DNA of 64,000 bases from Faunimonas pinastri (GCF_900110915.1 NZ_FOFG01000006.1:145721-209720); one strand, 5' to 3'. Shown: positions 1 through 9,010, counted from the first letter of the stretch. Notes: generated from the letters alone by a model not told the origin. Numbers and translations: made by a program.

Positions 1-129
1 TTCGACGTGCTTTCCGTCGACGCCTCGGTGACCAGCCGCGTCAGCGAGGGCGGCACCGCGCCGGAGAACGTCCTGAGGCAGGCGCGCCTCTGGGCGGAAC
101 GGCTGCAGGCCGAGAAACCGGGTGCATGA
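1..129 (+). CDS. argH: Argininosuccinate lyase, C-terminal fragment
   Basis: The window opens inside this gene, and 42 codons remain before the TGA stop. The visible residues match the end of argininosuccinate lyase: the stretch [13 protein letters not shown] followed by an amphipathic helix is typical of that C-terminus. The enzyme splits argininosuccinate into arginine and fumarate in the cytoplasm, the last step of arginine synthesis. The stop overlaps the possible ATG of the next gene (ATGA). argH followed by a small lipoprotein and lysA is a common order in alphaproteobacteria, which supports the call from so short a fragment. Confidence 0.85.
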   Translation, partial: FDVLSVDASVTSRVSEGGTAPENVLRQARLWAERLQAEKPGA

Positions 130-491
130 AGCCGACCCTTCGCTATAGTCGCCCACAACGCTTCCGGGGTTCGTCGATGCCGCCGTTTCGTCTTGCCGTG
201 CCATCTCTTCGCCTTGGGGTGATTGCCTGCTGTCTTGGTCTCGCGCTTGCCGGCTGTGGCCGGCGCGGCGGGCTGGAAGACCCCGGCACGCGCGCGACGG
301 GACCGACCAGCGCGGGCCAGTCGGCCGCCGCGGGCCAGACGCCCGCCGGCTATTCCGGCCACACCACGCCCGGACAGGAATCCACCAGCGCCACGACATC
401 CACCGGTGCTCCCGACGCCGACGGCACGCCCGCCAAGAAAAGCAAGGCGCCGGCCAGGCAGCGACACTTCTTCCTCGACCCCCTGATCTAG
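126..491 (+). CDS. lptM: Small LptM/YifL-like lipoprotein
   Basis: This 121-residue protein has a hydrophobic segment ending in a lipobox (LALAGC, lipidated Cys at residue 44), followed by GRRGGLEDP, the hallmark of the LptM/YifL family. The rest is a low-complexity Thr/Ala/Gly/Pro-rich tail. In E. coli LptM helps mature the LptDE lipopolysaccharide translocon, so an outer-membrane location is inferred. The position between argH and lysA is typical. The ATG at 126 overlaps the argH stop. A second ATG at 177 would give a more normal signal peptide and is an equally good start. Confidence 0.8.
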   Translation: MKPTLRYSRPQRFRGSSMPPFRLAVPSLRLGVIACCLGLALAGCGRRGGLEDPGTRATGPTSAGQSAAAGQTPAGYSGHTTPGQESTSATTSTGAPDADGTPAKKSKAPARQRHFFLDPLI

Positions 492-503
492 CTAGGTCTC
501 ACC

Positions 504-1793
504 TTGCATCACTTCGCCCACCGAAACGGCGTCCTCCATGCGGAGGACGTGCCGGTGCCGGAGATCGCGCGGGCCGTCGGCACGCCGTTCTACTGCTATT
601 CCACCGCCACGCTGGCGCGGCACTTCCGCGTCTTCAACGAGGCGTTCGCGGACCTGCCGCACCTCGTCTGCTATGCCATGAAGGCGAATTCCAACCAGGC
701 CGTACTCGCGACGCTGGCGCGGCTCGGCGCCGGGGCCGACGTGGTCTCGGAAGGCGAACTCCGCCGCGCGCTGGCCGCCGGCATCCCGGCCGACAGGATC
801 ATGTTCTCCGGCGTCGGCAAGACGGCGCGGGAACTGTCCTTCGCGCTGGAAGCCGGCATCCACTGCTTCAACGTGGAATCCGAACCGGAGCTGGAGCACC
901 TGTCCGCCCTCGCCGCCGGGAAGGGCGTGATCGCGCCGGTAAGCTTGCGCATCAACCCCGACGTGGACGCGCGCACGCACGAGAAGATTTCCACGGGCCG
1001 CAAGGAAAACAAGTTCGGCATTCCCTTCGCCCGCGCCCGCGAGGTCTATGCCCGCGCCGCCGCCCTGCCCGGCATCCGCATCACCGGCATCGACATGCAT
1101 ATCGGCAGCCAGATCACCGATCTGCAGCCCTTCGACGATGCCTTCTCGCTGCTGGCGGACCTCGTGATCGCTCTGCGCGCCGACGGCCACGGCATCGATC
1201 ATGTCGATCTCGGCGGCGGGCTCGGCATTCCCTATCGCGATGACGAGGCGGCCCCGCCGCTGCCCTCGGCCTATGCCGACATCGTGCGCAAGCACATGAA
1301 CGCCATCGGCTGCACCGTCGTGTTCGAGCCCGGCCGGCTGATCGTCGGTAATGCCGGCATCCTCGTCACCGAGGTGCTCTACGTGAAGGAAGGCGAAGGC
1401 CGCACCTTCGTCATCGTGGACGCCGCGATGAACGACCTGATCCGGCCGACGCTCTACGAGGCCTATCATCGCATCGGCCCCGTGGAAGAATCCGAGGCAT
1501 CAGAAACCGGTGCGGTGGAGATCGTCTGCGACGTGGTCGGTCCCGTCTGCGAGACCGGCGATTACCTCGCCCGCGCGCGGCCGATGAAGAAGCCCGCCGC
1601 CGGCGACCTGCTCGCCGTCTATTCCGCCGGGGCTTATGGCGCGGTGCAGGCCGGCACCTACAACAGCCGGCTGCTGGTGCCGGAAGTGCTGGTGAACGGA
1701 TCCGACTTCGCCGTGATCCGACCGCGCGGGACCTACGAGGACCTGATCGGGCTCGACCGCGTGCCGGACTGGCTGACGGGCACGGAGGCCTGA
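504..1793 (+). CDS. lysA: Diaminopimelate decarboxylase
   Basis: This PLP enzyme converts meso-diaminopimelate to lysine and CO2, the last step of lysine synthesis. The 429-residue length is normal. The PLP-binding lysine is in VCYAMKANSNQ (Lys60). Further conserved parts are DMHIGSQI, the glycine-rich GGGLGIPY, EPGRLIVGNAG and the active-site Cys in CETGDYLA. The start is TTG at 504: the family's N-terminus begins with this HHFAHRNGVLHAEDVP-type sequence and no ATG is available. It lies 12 bases after lptM, so co-transcription is likely. Confidence 0.95.
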   Translation: MHHFAHRNGVLHAEDVPVPEIARAVGTPFYCYSTATLARHFRVFNEAFADLPHLVCYAMKANSNQAVLATLARLGAGADVVSEGELRRALAAGIPADRIMFSGVGKTARELSFALEAGIHCFNVESEPELEHLSALAAGKGVIAPVSLRINPDVDARTHEKISTGRKENKFGIPFARAREVYARAAALPGIRITGIDMHIGSQITDLQPFDDAFSLLADLVIALRADGHGIDHVDLGGGLGIPYRDDEAAPPLPSAYADIVRKHMNAIGCTVVFEPGRLIVGNAGILVTEVLYVKEGEGRTFVIVDAAMNDLIRPTLYEAYHRIGPVEESEASETGAVEIVCDVVGPVCETGDYLARARPMKKPAAGDLLAVYSAGAYGAVQAGTYNSRLLVPEVLVNGSDFAVIRPRGTYEDLIGLDRVPDWLTGTEA

Positions 1794-1815
1794 GATCCCG
1801 GGCCAGAACGGAGCG

Positions 1816-1836
1816 AAGGCGCGCCTCTCGCGCCTT
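1816..1836 (+). terminator. GC-rich hairpin after lysA
   Basis: AAGGCGCG and CGCGCCTT form a perfect 8-bp stem around a 5-base loop, 22 bases after the lysA stop. No T tract follows, so it may be a weak or Rho-assisted terminator or simply mRNA end protection. Confidence 0.45.
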
Positions 1837-1895
1837 GCTGTCGCCAAGCTTTCCGGTTGTGCTAGTCTGACGGTCGGCTTGCGAGGACCCCGTTG

Positions 1896-4583
1896 ATGAA
1901 GCCTCCGGCGGAAACTGCCATGGAAGCGCATGTCGCCCGCCTCAAGGGCGCGGTGCGGCGCGCCCACGCCGCGCTTCTGTGGGAGCGGATCTGGCCGCTT
2001 CTGGTGCCCGTTCTCTGGCTGGCGGGGCTCTTCGTCGCGCTTTCCTGGCTCGGCCTCTGGCGCGCCACCGGTCCGCTTGTCCGGCTTTCCGTCCTCGCCG
2101 TCTTTGCGATCCTGATCCTTGCCTCACTGGCGCGCTTTCTCCGACTGAGGCAACCGACGCGCGACGAAGCGCTTCGCCGGGTGGAGGTTCGTTCCGGGCT
2201 CGAACATCGCCCGGCGAGCGGGCTGGAAGACCGCCTCTCGCCCGTTGCCGCCGATACCTTCGCGCAGGCGCTGTGGGCGGCGCATCGCCAGCGGCTGCTG
2301 GCCGCCATGCCCCGGCTTTCCGCCGGCCGACCCGAGCCTCGGCTGGCCGAGCGCGATCCGCTGGCGGTGCGCTTTGCCGTGCCGCTGCTGCTGGCGCTCG
2401 GCCTTTTCGTCGGCTGGGGCGAATGGGGAACCCGGCTTCGCGAGGGCTTCGATCCCGTCAGCCTCGGCCTGCTGCCACCGCCTGCCCGCGTCGATGCCTG
2501 GATCGATCCGCCGCCTTACACGCACCAGCCGCCGGTCTTTCTCACCCGCGCGGGCGAGACCGCCACGGACCGGCCGGTCGTCGTGCCGCAAGGCAGCAAG
2601 CTTACCGTGCGCGTCGTATCGAGCCGCACGCCCGACGTGACGCTGGAGACCGGAGGCAAGCCGGTGATCCTGCCTGCAGCCGGGAACGACGCCGACGCGC
2701 AACCCACGTCCGACAATCGGTCAACCGCCGACAATCCGATCCGGACCTATTCGTCGGCACTCGACAAGAATTCCACGATCCACATCGCCGCGCGCGGCAC
2801 GGATGTCCGCTATCCTCTTTCGGTCCTGCCCGACCATCCGCCCACCATCGCCTGGGATCCGGCCCATCCGGTGAAGCCGGACAGCACCGAACTGAACTTC
2901 CGGGTCGCCGACGATTACGGCGTCACCGGTGGCAGCGTCTCCATCCATCCCGTCGATGCCGCGCCCGGCGCGCATCCGCTCGTGGATCCACCGCGCATCG
3001 ACCTCCGGCTGGAGCGCCCCGATCTTCGCGATGGCACGGCCCGCGCCTCGCTCCGCATCGGCGACCATCCTTTCGGCGGCATGCGGGTTTCGCTCGATCC
3101 TGTCGTCAGGGACGGGGCCGGGCAGGAAGGCCGCCCGTCGGAAAAGCGGGAGATCACCCTGCCCGCCCGCTCCTTCCAGAACCCGCTCGCCCGCGCACTG
3201 GTGGAGCAGCGCCAGATCCTCGCCGCCGATGCGAACGCGCGGGACCGGGTCACCCAGGCTCTCGACGCGCTGATGATCGCACCGGAGCGCTTCACCCCGG
3301 ACGCCGGCACCTATATCGGCCTTTCCGCGCTCTACCGGCAGGTCATGGACGCCCGCTCCGACGACGACCTGCGCGAGGGGCTGGATGCCATGTGGGCGCT
3401 GGCCCTTTCGGTGGAGAACGGCGAGGCGGCCGATGCGGCGCAAAAGCTGAAGCAGGCGCAGGACGGGCTGCAGAAGGCGCTGGAAAACGGCGCCTCGCAG
3501 GAGGAGATCGCCAAGCTGACCCAGCAGCTCAAGCAGGCGATGAACGAATATCTGCAGGCCTTCGCACAGGAGCAGGCCAAGCGCGGGATCAAGCCGCAGC
3601 AGGCCAGTCCCGATACCCGGATGATGTCGCAGGACGACCTCAACAAGATGCTGGACCAGATGCAGCAGCTTGCGCAGCAGGGAAACCGCGACGCCGCCCA
3701 GCAGATGCTGAGCGAACTCCAGCAGATGCTGGACAATCTGCAGATGGCGCAGGGTCAGCAGGGCCAGGGGCAGCAGGGCCAGGGGCAGCAGAGCCAGGCC
3801 ATGGAGCAGATGAACCAGCTCGGCCGCATCATGCGCGACCAGCAGAAGCTGATGGACCAGACCTACAAGCTCGATCAGCAGCAGCAGAACGCCGATAACG
3901 GCCAGGACTTCGGCGACAATGCCCAACAAGGGCAGCAGGGGCAGCAGGGCGATGCCCAGGCCGGGCAGCAGATGCAGCAGCTCCAGAACCAGCAGGCGCA
4001 GCTGCAGCAGGAACTCCAGAAGCTGCTCGGCCAGATGGGCCAGCAGGGCAAGTCCCCAGATCAACAAGGCGAAGGCCAGCAGGATCAGGGGCAACAGGGC
4101 GAAGGCCAGCAGCAGGCGCAACAAGGTCAGGGCCAGCAGGGCGATGGCGGCCGCGCGGCCTTGGGGCGTGCGGGCCGCGCCATGGGCGACGCGACGCAAT
4201 CCTTGCAGGGGCAGCAGCCGGGCGATGCGACCGGGCATCAGGGCGATGCGCTCCAGGCGATGCGGCAGGGCCTGCAGGGCATGATGCAGCAGATGCAGGC
4301 ACAGCAGGGCCAGTCGGGTCAGCGCGGGCAGGCCCAAGGCCGGCAGCCGGGCCAGGGCACAGCCACGGGCAGCCCGGGCCAGCGCGCCGCAGACGGCCAG
4401 ACCGACCCGCTCGGGCGGTCGCGCAACCAGGGGCAGGATTTCGGCTCCAGCGTGAAGGTGCCGCAGGAGATCGACGCGGAACGCGTGCGCCAGATTCTGA
4501 ACGCCATCCGAGAGCGGCTCGGCGACCGGACACGCTCGCAGCTTGAGCTGGATTATCTCGAACGCCTGCTCAGGCCGGAATAA
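1896..4583 (+). CDS. TIGR02302/DUF4175-type Gln-rich membrane protein
   Basis: This 895-residue protein matches the family of large alphaproteobacterial proteins found next to lysA (TIGR02302 type); its function is unknown. Two membrane segments lie near residues 34-55 and 60-85 and a third near 165-182. A long extracytoplasmic-looking region follows, then a Gln/Gly/Met-rich stretch from about residue 560 to 850 full of QQGQ-type repeats. The C-terminus is a charged helix (DAERVRQILNAIRERLGD). The ATG at 1896 is preferred over the TTG at 1893 because GAGGA lies 8 bases upstream of it. The Gln-rich part is predicted to be helical or coiled-coil; a cell-envelope role is only a guess. Confidence 0.8.
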   Translation: MKPPAETAMEAHVARLKGAVRRAHAALLWERIWPLLVPVLWLAGLFVALSWLGLWRATGPLVRLSVLAVFAILILASLARFLRLRQPTRDEALRRVEVRSGLEHRPASGLEDRLSPVAADTFAQALWAAHRQRLLAAMPRLSAGRPEPRLAERDPLAVRFAVPLLLALGLFVGWGEWGTRLREGFDPVSLGLLPPPARVDAWIDPPPYTHQPPVFLTRAGETATDRPVVVPQGSKLTVRVVSSRTPDVTLETGGKPVILPAAGNDADAQPTSDNRSTADNPIRTYSSALDKNSTIHIAARGTDVRYPLSVLPDHPPTIAWDPAHPVKPDSTELNFRVADDYGVTGGSVSIHPVDAAPGAHPLVDPPRIDLRLERPDLRDGTARASLRIGDHPFGGMRVSLDPVVRDGAGQEGRPSEKREITLPARSFQNPLARALVEQRQILAADANARDRVTQALDALMIAPERFTPDAGTYIGLSALYRQVMDARSDDDLREGLDAMWALALSVENGEAADAAQKLKQAQDGLQKALENGASQEEIAKLTQQLKQAMNEYLQAFAQEQAKRGIKPQQASPDTRMMSQDDLNKMLDQMQQLAQQGNRDAAQQMLSELQQMLDNLQMAQGQQGQGQQGQGQQSQAMEQMNQLGRIMRDQQKLMDQTYKLDQQQQNADNGQDFGDNAQQGQQGQQGDAQAGQQMQQLQNQQAQLQQELQKLLGQMGQQGKSPDQQGEGQQDQGQQGEGQQQAQQGQGQQGDGGRAALGRAGRAMGDATQSLQGQQPGDATGHQGDALQAMRQGLQGMMQQMQAQQGQSGQRGQAQGRQPGQGTATGSPGQRAADGQTDPLGRSRNQGQDFGSSVKVPQEIDAERVRQILNAIRERLGDRTRSQLELDYLERLLRPE
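3748..4440 (+). repeat. Gln/Gly-rich low-complexity coding repeat
   Basis: Within the preceding gene, CAGCAGGGCCAG-like units recur many times, encoding QQGQ, GQQ and MQQ runs. The repeats are irregular and keep the frame. They also create long spurious open frames on the opposite strand. Confidence 0.8.
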
Positions 4584-5122
4584 CCGCGCCGGAGGCGCCG
4601 AAGCCGAGGCCACATCGACCGATCCGGGTGCCGGAACTCAGGGCACGAGCGCGGCGCGTGTCGGCGCATTTCAGCGGACGCGCACGGCAGCGATCAGGCT
4701 CGACAATCTCGACGCGGTTCCAGCGCCTGTTGCGAGGCACATGGTCGAGGCAATCGGCCGAGCCGGCACCACCGGCACGCCCGCGCAGATGAGTTCGTCC
4801 ATGTGGTGGAGGGCGGGATGACCCTGCCTGAAGCGAGGAGGGAGTGCTGCCGCGAGCCGGCGACTGGGCCGCTTTCGCGAAAGGGAGCGGCGAGGCCAAT
4901 GCCCGATTCAACAGGGGCGGCGAAACGGCGACCTGTCCCCGGATCGGCTCACGGGTGCGGGAGGGTCTGCACCCCTGCCTGCGTTCTGGTTCTGGTTCTG
5001 GTCCGGGTCCTGGCCAGACCGGGCCTGATAAGCGCCAATGTCGACGCGCGCTTGGCGGCGCGTCGTACGCCGGGACCGGGCCCGGCACGATCGAAGGGTT
5101 ATGCGGTGTCGGCGCGGCGCGT
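4584..5122. other. 539-bp stretch without a recognisable gene
   Basis: No frame here looks like a real protein: candidate frames on both strands are Arg/Pro-rich and lack a plausible ribosome site. Two small structures can be seen. One is a direct repeat of TTCTGG, three copies, near 4984-5001. The other is an 8-bp perfect hairpin (CGACGCGC / GCGCGTCG) at 5042-5065, downstream of the response-regulator gene on the minus strand but without a T tract. It may hold a degraded gene or an untranslated RNA; nothing more can be supported. Confidence 0.6.
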
Positions 5123-5497
5123 TCAGGCCGCGAGGTTTTCCTCGGCCGCCTCATGAACGGCGGCGCGGATCTGCTGCAGCGTGAAAGGCTTGGTGAGCAC
5201 GTCGCGGATTACCTGGCTCAGATCCTCGGCCCGCTCGCGCTGGTCGGCATAGCCGGTCATCAGCAGGATCGGCAGGCCCGGCCAGCGGCCGGCGGCGGAA
5301 TGCGCCAGCGCGATCCCGTCCATCTGGGGCATCTTCACGTCGCTGACCAGGAGGTCGTAGCCGCAGTCGGTCTCGTCCAGTCGCTCCAGCGCTTCCAGGC
5401 CATCGCAGGCCGTTTCGACCTTGTGACCGTCGAGCTCGAGCGCGCGGCTCACGAAAGCCCGCACCGATTCGTCATCTTCCGTCAGCAGAATACGCAT
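5123..5497 (-). CDS. Single-domain response regulator (CheY/CpdR-like receiver)
   Basis: This 124-residue protein is a receiver domain with no output domain. The acidic pocket (EDD, residues 7-9), phospho-acceptor Asp53 (VSDVKMP), Thr81 (LMTGY) and Lys103 (LTKPF) are all present, so it should accept phosphate from a histidine kinase or phosphotransferase. The ATG at 5497 has AAGGA 7 bases upstream. Single-domain regulators of this kind in alphaproteobacteria include CpdR and DivK. The loop after the Thr lacks the FAAVALNP segment of CpdR, so a CpdR role is not claimed. No partner kinase is adjacent. Confidence 0.85.
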   Translation of the reverse strand: MRILLTEDDESVRAFVSRALELDGHKVETACDGLEALERLDETDCGYDLLVSDVKMPQMDGIALAHSAAGRWPGLPILLMTGYADQRERAEDLSQVIRDVLTKPFTLQQIRAAVHEAAEENLAA

Positions 5498-5695
5498 GCC
5501 GTGTCCTTCATCGGTCGCCTGCCCCGGAATATAGTTCCGCGCGTGCCACCGCATAAGCTCGCCGGACTGTTTCGCCACAGCTGTCCCGAAGAATAGGCCA
5601 CGCTGGTAAACCCATTGTAATCGCCGAGCCTGATCTGCAGATTTTTTTCCGAGGCGGTTCGCAGCCGTTCCGGCAGGGCACGAAAACTTGCCGGA

Positions 5696-6511
5696 TCAGG
5701 GTTCCGCGCCTCCCTTCAGGCCGAGTTGACCGACCCCGCCGGCCCCTTCCGCGAACCGGACCAGCACGCTGGAAGCCTTGTCCGGCGCGCCGGCGAGACG
5801 GAAGACGACGGGCATGGACTGGCCGGGCCCAAGCTTCTCCACCGGCGGCTTCGCCAGCGTCCGTCCGAGTATCTTGCCCGCGCCGTCGCGAACCGCGATC
5901 TCCATGATCGGCACGTCGCGCGACTGCCGCGTCGGGTTGACGATGCTGGCCTTCAGGCTGAGCCCGCCGGAATCCGTGCCGGAACCGGGCGAGCGCTCGC
6001 TCGTCACGTCGCGAAGATCCAGACCATCCAGGTTCACCGGCATCCCCGCCGCCGCATAAAGGCCCGCAAGGCTGGGAACCGCCCGCACCACATGACCGCG
6101 AAAGCCGACAAAGGCCGCGATGAAGGCCAGCGCCAGGCACCCGGCCAGGGGCGCAACAACGGAGGCACCCCGCCGAGGCGGCTCGGGGTCGCGATCGGCG
6201 GCAACCTTCCGCTCCCAGGGGTCGGGGCCCCGGTCGGAATAGGTGACGAGCGATTGCATCGTCGGCAATCGGTCGAGACTTCTCCCCGCTTTCGGCTCAG
6301 GAATCCTTTCAGGAAGGACGCCGCGTAGCGCCCGCAACTCCGTCACCGGCCAAGCCTCGCCACAATTCCGGCAGACGAGCGTGCCAGCGTCCGGCAATGA
6401 GTTCTCATCGGCCACAAGCCCGCAGGCGGGACAGGCCAGAGCCTTTTCCGCTTCGTGTGTTCCCGGTGCTAGTTCAGGCGCAATCGTCACGGCACCATCC
6501 GGCATGCCCAT
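5696..6511 (-). CDS. Zinc-ribbon (MJ0042/DUF3426-like) membrane protein
   Basis: The N-terminus carries a zinc ribbon with two Cys pairs (CPAC and CRNC). A proline-rich linker and one membrane segment follow, then a C-terminal domain with DUF3426-like features (SLKASIVNPTRQSRDVPIMEIAVRD). Proteins of this architecture often sit divergently to ftsE in rhizobia; their function is unknown. A GTG at 6529 would add six residues, and an ATG at 6505 is also possible. The gene faces away from ftsE and shares the 63-bp region with the CtrA-type site, so the two may be co-regulated. Confidence 0.75.
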   Translation of the reverse strand: MGMPDGAVTIAPELAPGTHEAEKALACPACGLVADENSLPDAGTLVCRNCGEAWPVTELRALRGVLPERIPEPKAGRSLDRLPTMQSLVTYSDRGPDPWERKVAADRDPEPPRRGASVVAPLAGCLALAFIAAFVGFRGHVVRAVPSLAGLYAAAGMPVNLDGLDLRDVTSERSPGSGTDSGGLSLKASIVNPTRQSRDVPIMEIAVRDGAGKILGRTLAKPPVEKLGPGQSMPVVFRLAGAPDKASSVLVRFAEGAGGVGQLGLKGGAEP

Positions 6512-6535
6512 GTCCGGAGTTAGAAACACTTAACT

Positions 6536-6550
6536 TTAACGGCGCGTTAA
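6536..6550. promoter_or_regulatory. CtrA-type binding site (TTAA-N7-TTAA)
   Basis: TTAA, seven bases (CGGCGCG), then TTAA matches the full CtrA consensus exactly. A further TTAA half-site lies at 6530-6533. The site is 24 bases before the ftsE start and just upstream of the divergent zinc-ribbon gene. CtrA is the master cell-cycle regulator of alphaproteobacteria; control of ftsEX by it here is inferred from site position only. Confidence 0.65.
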
Positions 6551-6574
6551 CGCCCCGCGCGCTTTGGTGCTGGC

Positions 6575-7255
6575 ATGGCTCCTGAGACCGGAACCGCGAT
6601 TCGCTTCGAGAACGTAGGGCTGCGTTACGGCCTCGGACCCGAGGTGCTGCGCGATGTCAGCTTCGAAATCGAGAACGGCTCGTTTCAATACGTGACCGGG
6701 CCCTCCGGCGCGGGCAAGACCTCGCTCCTGCGCCTGCTCTTCCTGTCGCTGCGGCCGACGCGCGGCATCGTCCGCATCTTCGATCACGACGCGGCGACGA
6801 TCGGGCGTGACGTGGTCCCGGCGCTGCGCCGCCGGATCGGCATCGTGTTCCAGGATTTCCGCCTGCTCGATCATCTCACGACCTACGAGAACGTCGCCTT
6901 GCCGCTCCGGGTGCTCGGGGTGGACGAGGAGAACTACCGCCGCGACGTGACGGAGCTCCTCGACTGGGTCGGGCTGGGCGACCGCAAATGGGTGCATCCG
7001 CAGGTGCTTTCCGGCGGCGAGAAGCAGCGCGCCGCGATCGCGCGGGCGCTGATCACCCGCCCCGAGATCCTGCTTGCGGACGAGCCCACGGGCAATGTCG
7101 ACCCGCCGCTCGCCAAGCGGCTGCTCCGTCTTTTCGTCGAGCTCAACCGCCTCGGGACATCCGTCATCATCGCCACGCACGATCTTTCGCTGATGGAGCA
7201 GCACGACGCTCGCCGTTTCGTTCTGAATGCCGGGCATATCGATGTCTATGACTGA
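6575..7255 (+). CDS. ftsE: Cell-division ATP-binding protein FtsE
   Basis: FtsE is the ATPase of the FtsEX complex, which activates peptidoglycan hydrolases at the division septum. All ABC motifs are visible: Walker A GPSGAGKT (residues 42-49), the Q-loop in VFQDFRLL, signature LSGGEKQR, Walker B ILLADEPTG and the H-loop in IATHDLSL. The length of 226 residues is usual. Its last 8 bases overlap ftsX, showing translational coupling. A CtrA-type site lies just upstream. Confidence 0.95.
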   Translation: MAPETGTAIRFENVGLRYGLGPEVLRDVSFEIENGSFQYVTGPSGAGKTSLLRLLFLSLRPTRGIVRIFDHDAATIGRDVVPALRRRIGIVFQDFRLLDHLTTYENVALPLRVLGVDEENYRRDVTELLDWVGLGDRKWVHPQVLSGGEKQRAAIARALITRPEILLADEPTGNVDPPLAKRLLRLFVELNRLGTSVIIATHDLSLMEQHDARRFVLNAGHIDVYD

Positions 7256-8288
7256 GCGCGCCGGTCCTTCCGAGCGGATCCGCACGCTCCGGCGGCGGCG
7301 CTACGCCCGCCTCGGCCGCGTTGCCCGCACGCCCGGCGACGACACCGTGCAATGGGAAGACGTGTCGTCCGTCACGCCGGAACTCGACGGGCAGAAGCGC
7401 GCCGCCAATCCCATCGTCCCGCCGCGCAGCGTCGCACGCCGCGCGTTGCTGATGCTCGTCGCCATCATGAGCTTTCTCGCCTGCCTCTGCATCGCCGGCG
7501 TGACGATCATCAACGATCGCGCGCATGGCTGGGAGCGGCAGATCGCGGAAGAAGTGACCATCCAGGTCAAGCCCGTGGACGGCACCGATACCGACCAGGC
7601 GGTGACGCGCGCCGCCGAGATTGCCATGCAGACGCCCGGCGTGCAGTCCGCCAATCCGCTTTCCAAGGCGGCCGGCTCCGCCCTGCTGGAGCCATGGCTC
7701 GGCCGCGGCTTCGATGCCAGCGACCTGCCGATCCCGAGGCTGATCGCCGTCAAGGTGAGCAATTCTGTCGACCTCTCGGCGCTCGCGGGCCGGCTGCGCG
7801 ACACCGTGCCGAGCGCCAGCCTCGACGATCACGGCCAGTGGCTGCAACGGCTTTCCTCCATGGCGCGCGTGATGATCACGGCGGGTGGGTTCATCATGGG
7901 CCTCGTGCTGGCGGCCACCGCGCTTTCGGTGATCTTCGCCACGCGCGGGGCGATGGCCGGCAACAAGCAGGTGATCGAGGTGCTGCATCTCGTGGGCGCG
8001 GAGGACGGCTACATAGCCGGCCAGTTCCAGCACCATTTCCTGATGCTTGGCCTGAAAGGGGCGGCGCTGGGCGGCCTCGCGGCCGTGCTGCTCTTCGCCA
8101 TCCTCGGCTATTTCACGGGGTCGGAGGGCATCACCCCGGAAGACGCGCAGCTGCGCAGCGTCTTCGGCGGCCTTCACGTGGGCTTTACCGGCTATGTCGG
8201 CACGATCCTCACGATCCTGGTGATCGCCTGCATCATCGCGGTGACCGCCCGCGCCACGGTGCGGCGGACGCTCAGGGAATTGAACTGA
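7248..8288 (+). CDS. ftsX: Cell-division permease-like protein FtsX
   Basis: FtsX is the membrane partner of FtsE and passes ATP-driven change to periplasmic cell-wall hydrolases. The 346-residue protein has a cytoplasmic N-terminus, a first membrane segment near residues 68-90, a periplasmic domain and three C-terminal membrane segments, ending in ATVRRTLRELN. The ATG at 7248 (MTERAG) is chosen because it overlaps the ftsE stop; upstream ATGs at 7242 and earlier are possible. Confidence 0.92.
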   Translation: MTERAGPSERIRTLRRRRYARLGRVARTPGDDTVQWEDVSSVTPELDGQKRAANPIVPPRSVARRALLMLVAIMSFLACLCIAGVTIINDRAHGWERQIAEEVTIQVKPVDGTDTDQAVTRAAEIAMQTPGVQSANPLSKAAGSALLEPWLGRGFDASDLPIPRLIAVKVSNSVDLSALAGRLRDTVPSASLDDHGQWLQRLSSMARVMITAGGFIMGLVLAATALSVIFATRGAMAGNKQVIEVLHLVGAEDGYIAGQFQHHFLMLGLKGAALGGLAAVLLFAILGYFTGSEGITPEDAQLRSVFGGLHVGFTGYVGTILTILVIACIIAVTARATVRRTLRELN

Positions 8289-8329
8289 ACCCCGTTTCGA
8301 TACTTCTCCCGCTACCGGGACGAAACCAG

Positions 8330-9010
8330 ATGAAATCGGATAGAATGGCTGTGATGAACAGCGAGAACGTTGCCCGGCAGCCCGCTCCGGCGAAAGCCCG
8401 CAAGACCCGCCGCGTCCTGCGGTGGGCAAGCCGCCTTGTGGCACTCGCGGCCTTCGCCTGCTTCTGCTTCCTGATCGGCGGCTTCTTCGTCTTCGCCGAC
8501 GGCGTCGTGCATTCCCGTCCGCCCGCCAATCCGCATGCCGACGGTATCGTGGCGCTGACCGGCGGCACGCAGCGCATCGAGGGCGCGGTCTCGCTCCTGG
8601 GCAACGGCTCGGCGCGCCGCCTGCTGATCTCTGGCGTCCATACCCGCATCGGCCCCCAGGACCTGGCGGCACGGCATCCCGATCTCGCCGACTTCTACCG
8701 CTGCTGCATCGACATCGGCTACGAGGCCCGCAACACGCGCGGGAACGCGCTGGAGACGCGGGACTGGGCGCGCGAGCGCGGCTACAATTCGCTGATCGTG
8801 GTGACCAGCGACTACCACATGCCGCGCAGCCTGACCGAGATCGCCCGCGTGCTGCCCGACGTGAAGCTCGTGCCCTACCCCGTGCGCCCCGACGATCTCA
8901 CGCTCGACGATTGGGCCGCCGACCCCCGGGCCTTCAAGGTGCTCGCGCTGGAATATATGAAATACGTCTGGATCCGCATGGGCGGCTCGGGCACCAGCTT
9001 CGACGCGTGA
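8330..9010 (+). CDS. YdcF/SanA-like DUF218 membrane protein
   Basis: This 226-residue protein has one N-terminal membrane segment (about residues 36-56) and a periplasmic DUF218 domain with the features NPHADGIVALTGG, the acidic/His motif TSDYHMPRS and a conserved Arg. DUF218 proteins (YdcF, ElyC, SanA) are linked to envelope metabolism, but the reaction is unknown. It follows ftsX after 41 bases and is probably in the same operon, as commonly found in rhizobia. ATGs at 8345 and 8354 are alternative starts. Confidence 0.85.
   Translation: MKSDRMAVMNSENVARQPAPAKARKTRRVLRWASRLVALAAFACFCFLIGGFFVFADGVVHSRPPANPHADGIVALTGGTQRIEGAVSLLGNGSARRLLISGVHTRIGPQDLAARHPDLADFYRCCIDIGYEARNTRGNALETRDWARERGYNSLIVVTSDYHMPRSLTEIARVLPDVKLVPYPVRPDDLTLDDWAADPRAFKVLALEYMKYVWIRMGGSGTSFDA

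Noticed and set aside
2721..4613. Leu-rich 630-codon open frame opposite the TIGR02302 gene
   Set aside because: It is the reverse complement of the CAG-rich repeat (CTG codons giving Leu runs). It has no family features and lies wholly opposite a well-supported gene.
4570..5154. 194-codon minus-strand frame in the gap after the TIGR02302 gene
   Set aside because: It overlaps the response-regulator gene's end, is Pro/Arg-rich with a PGPEPEPE run, and has no recognisable ribosome site.
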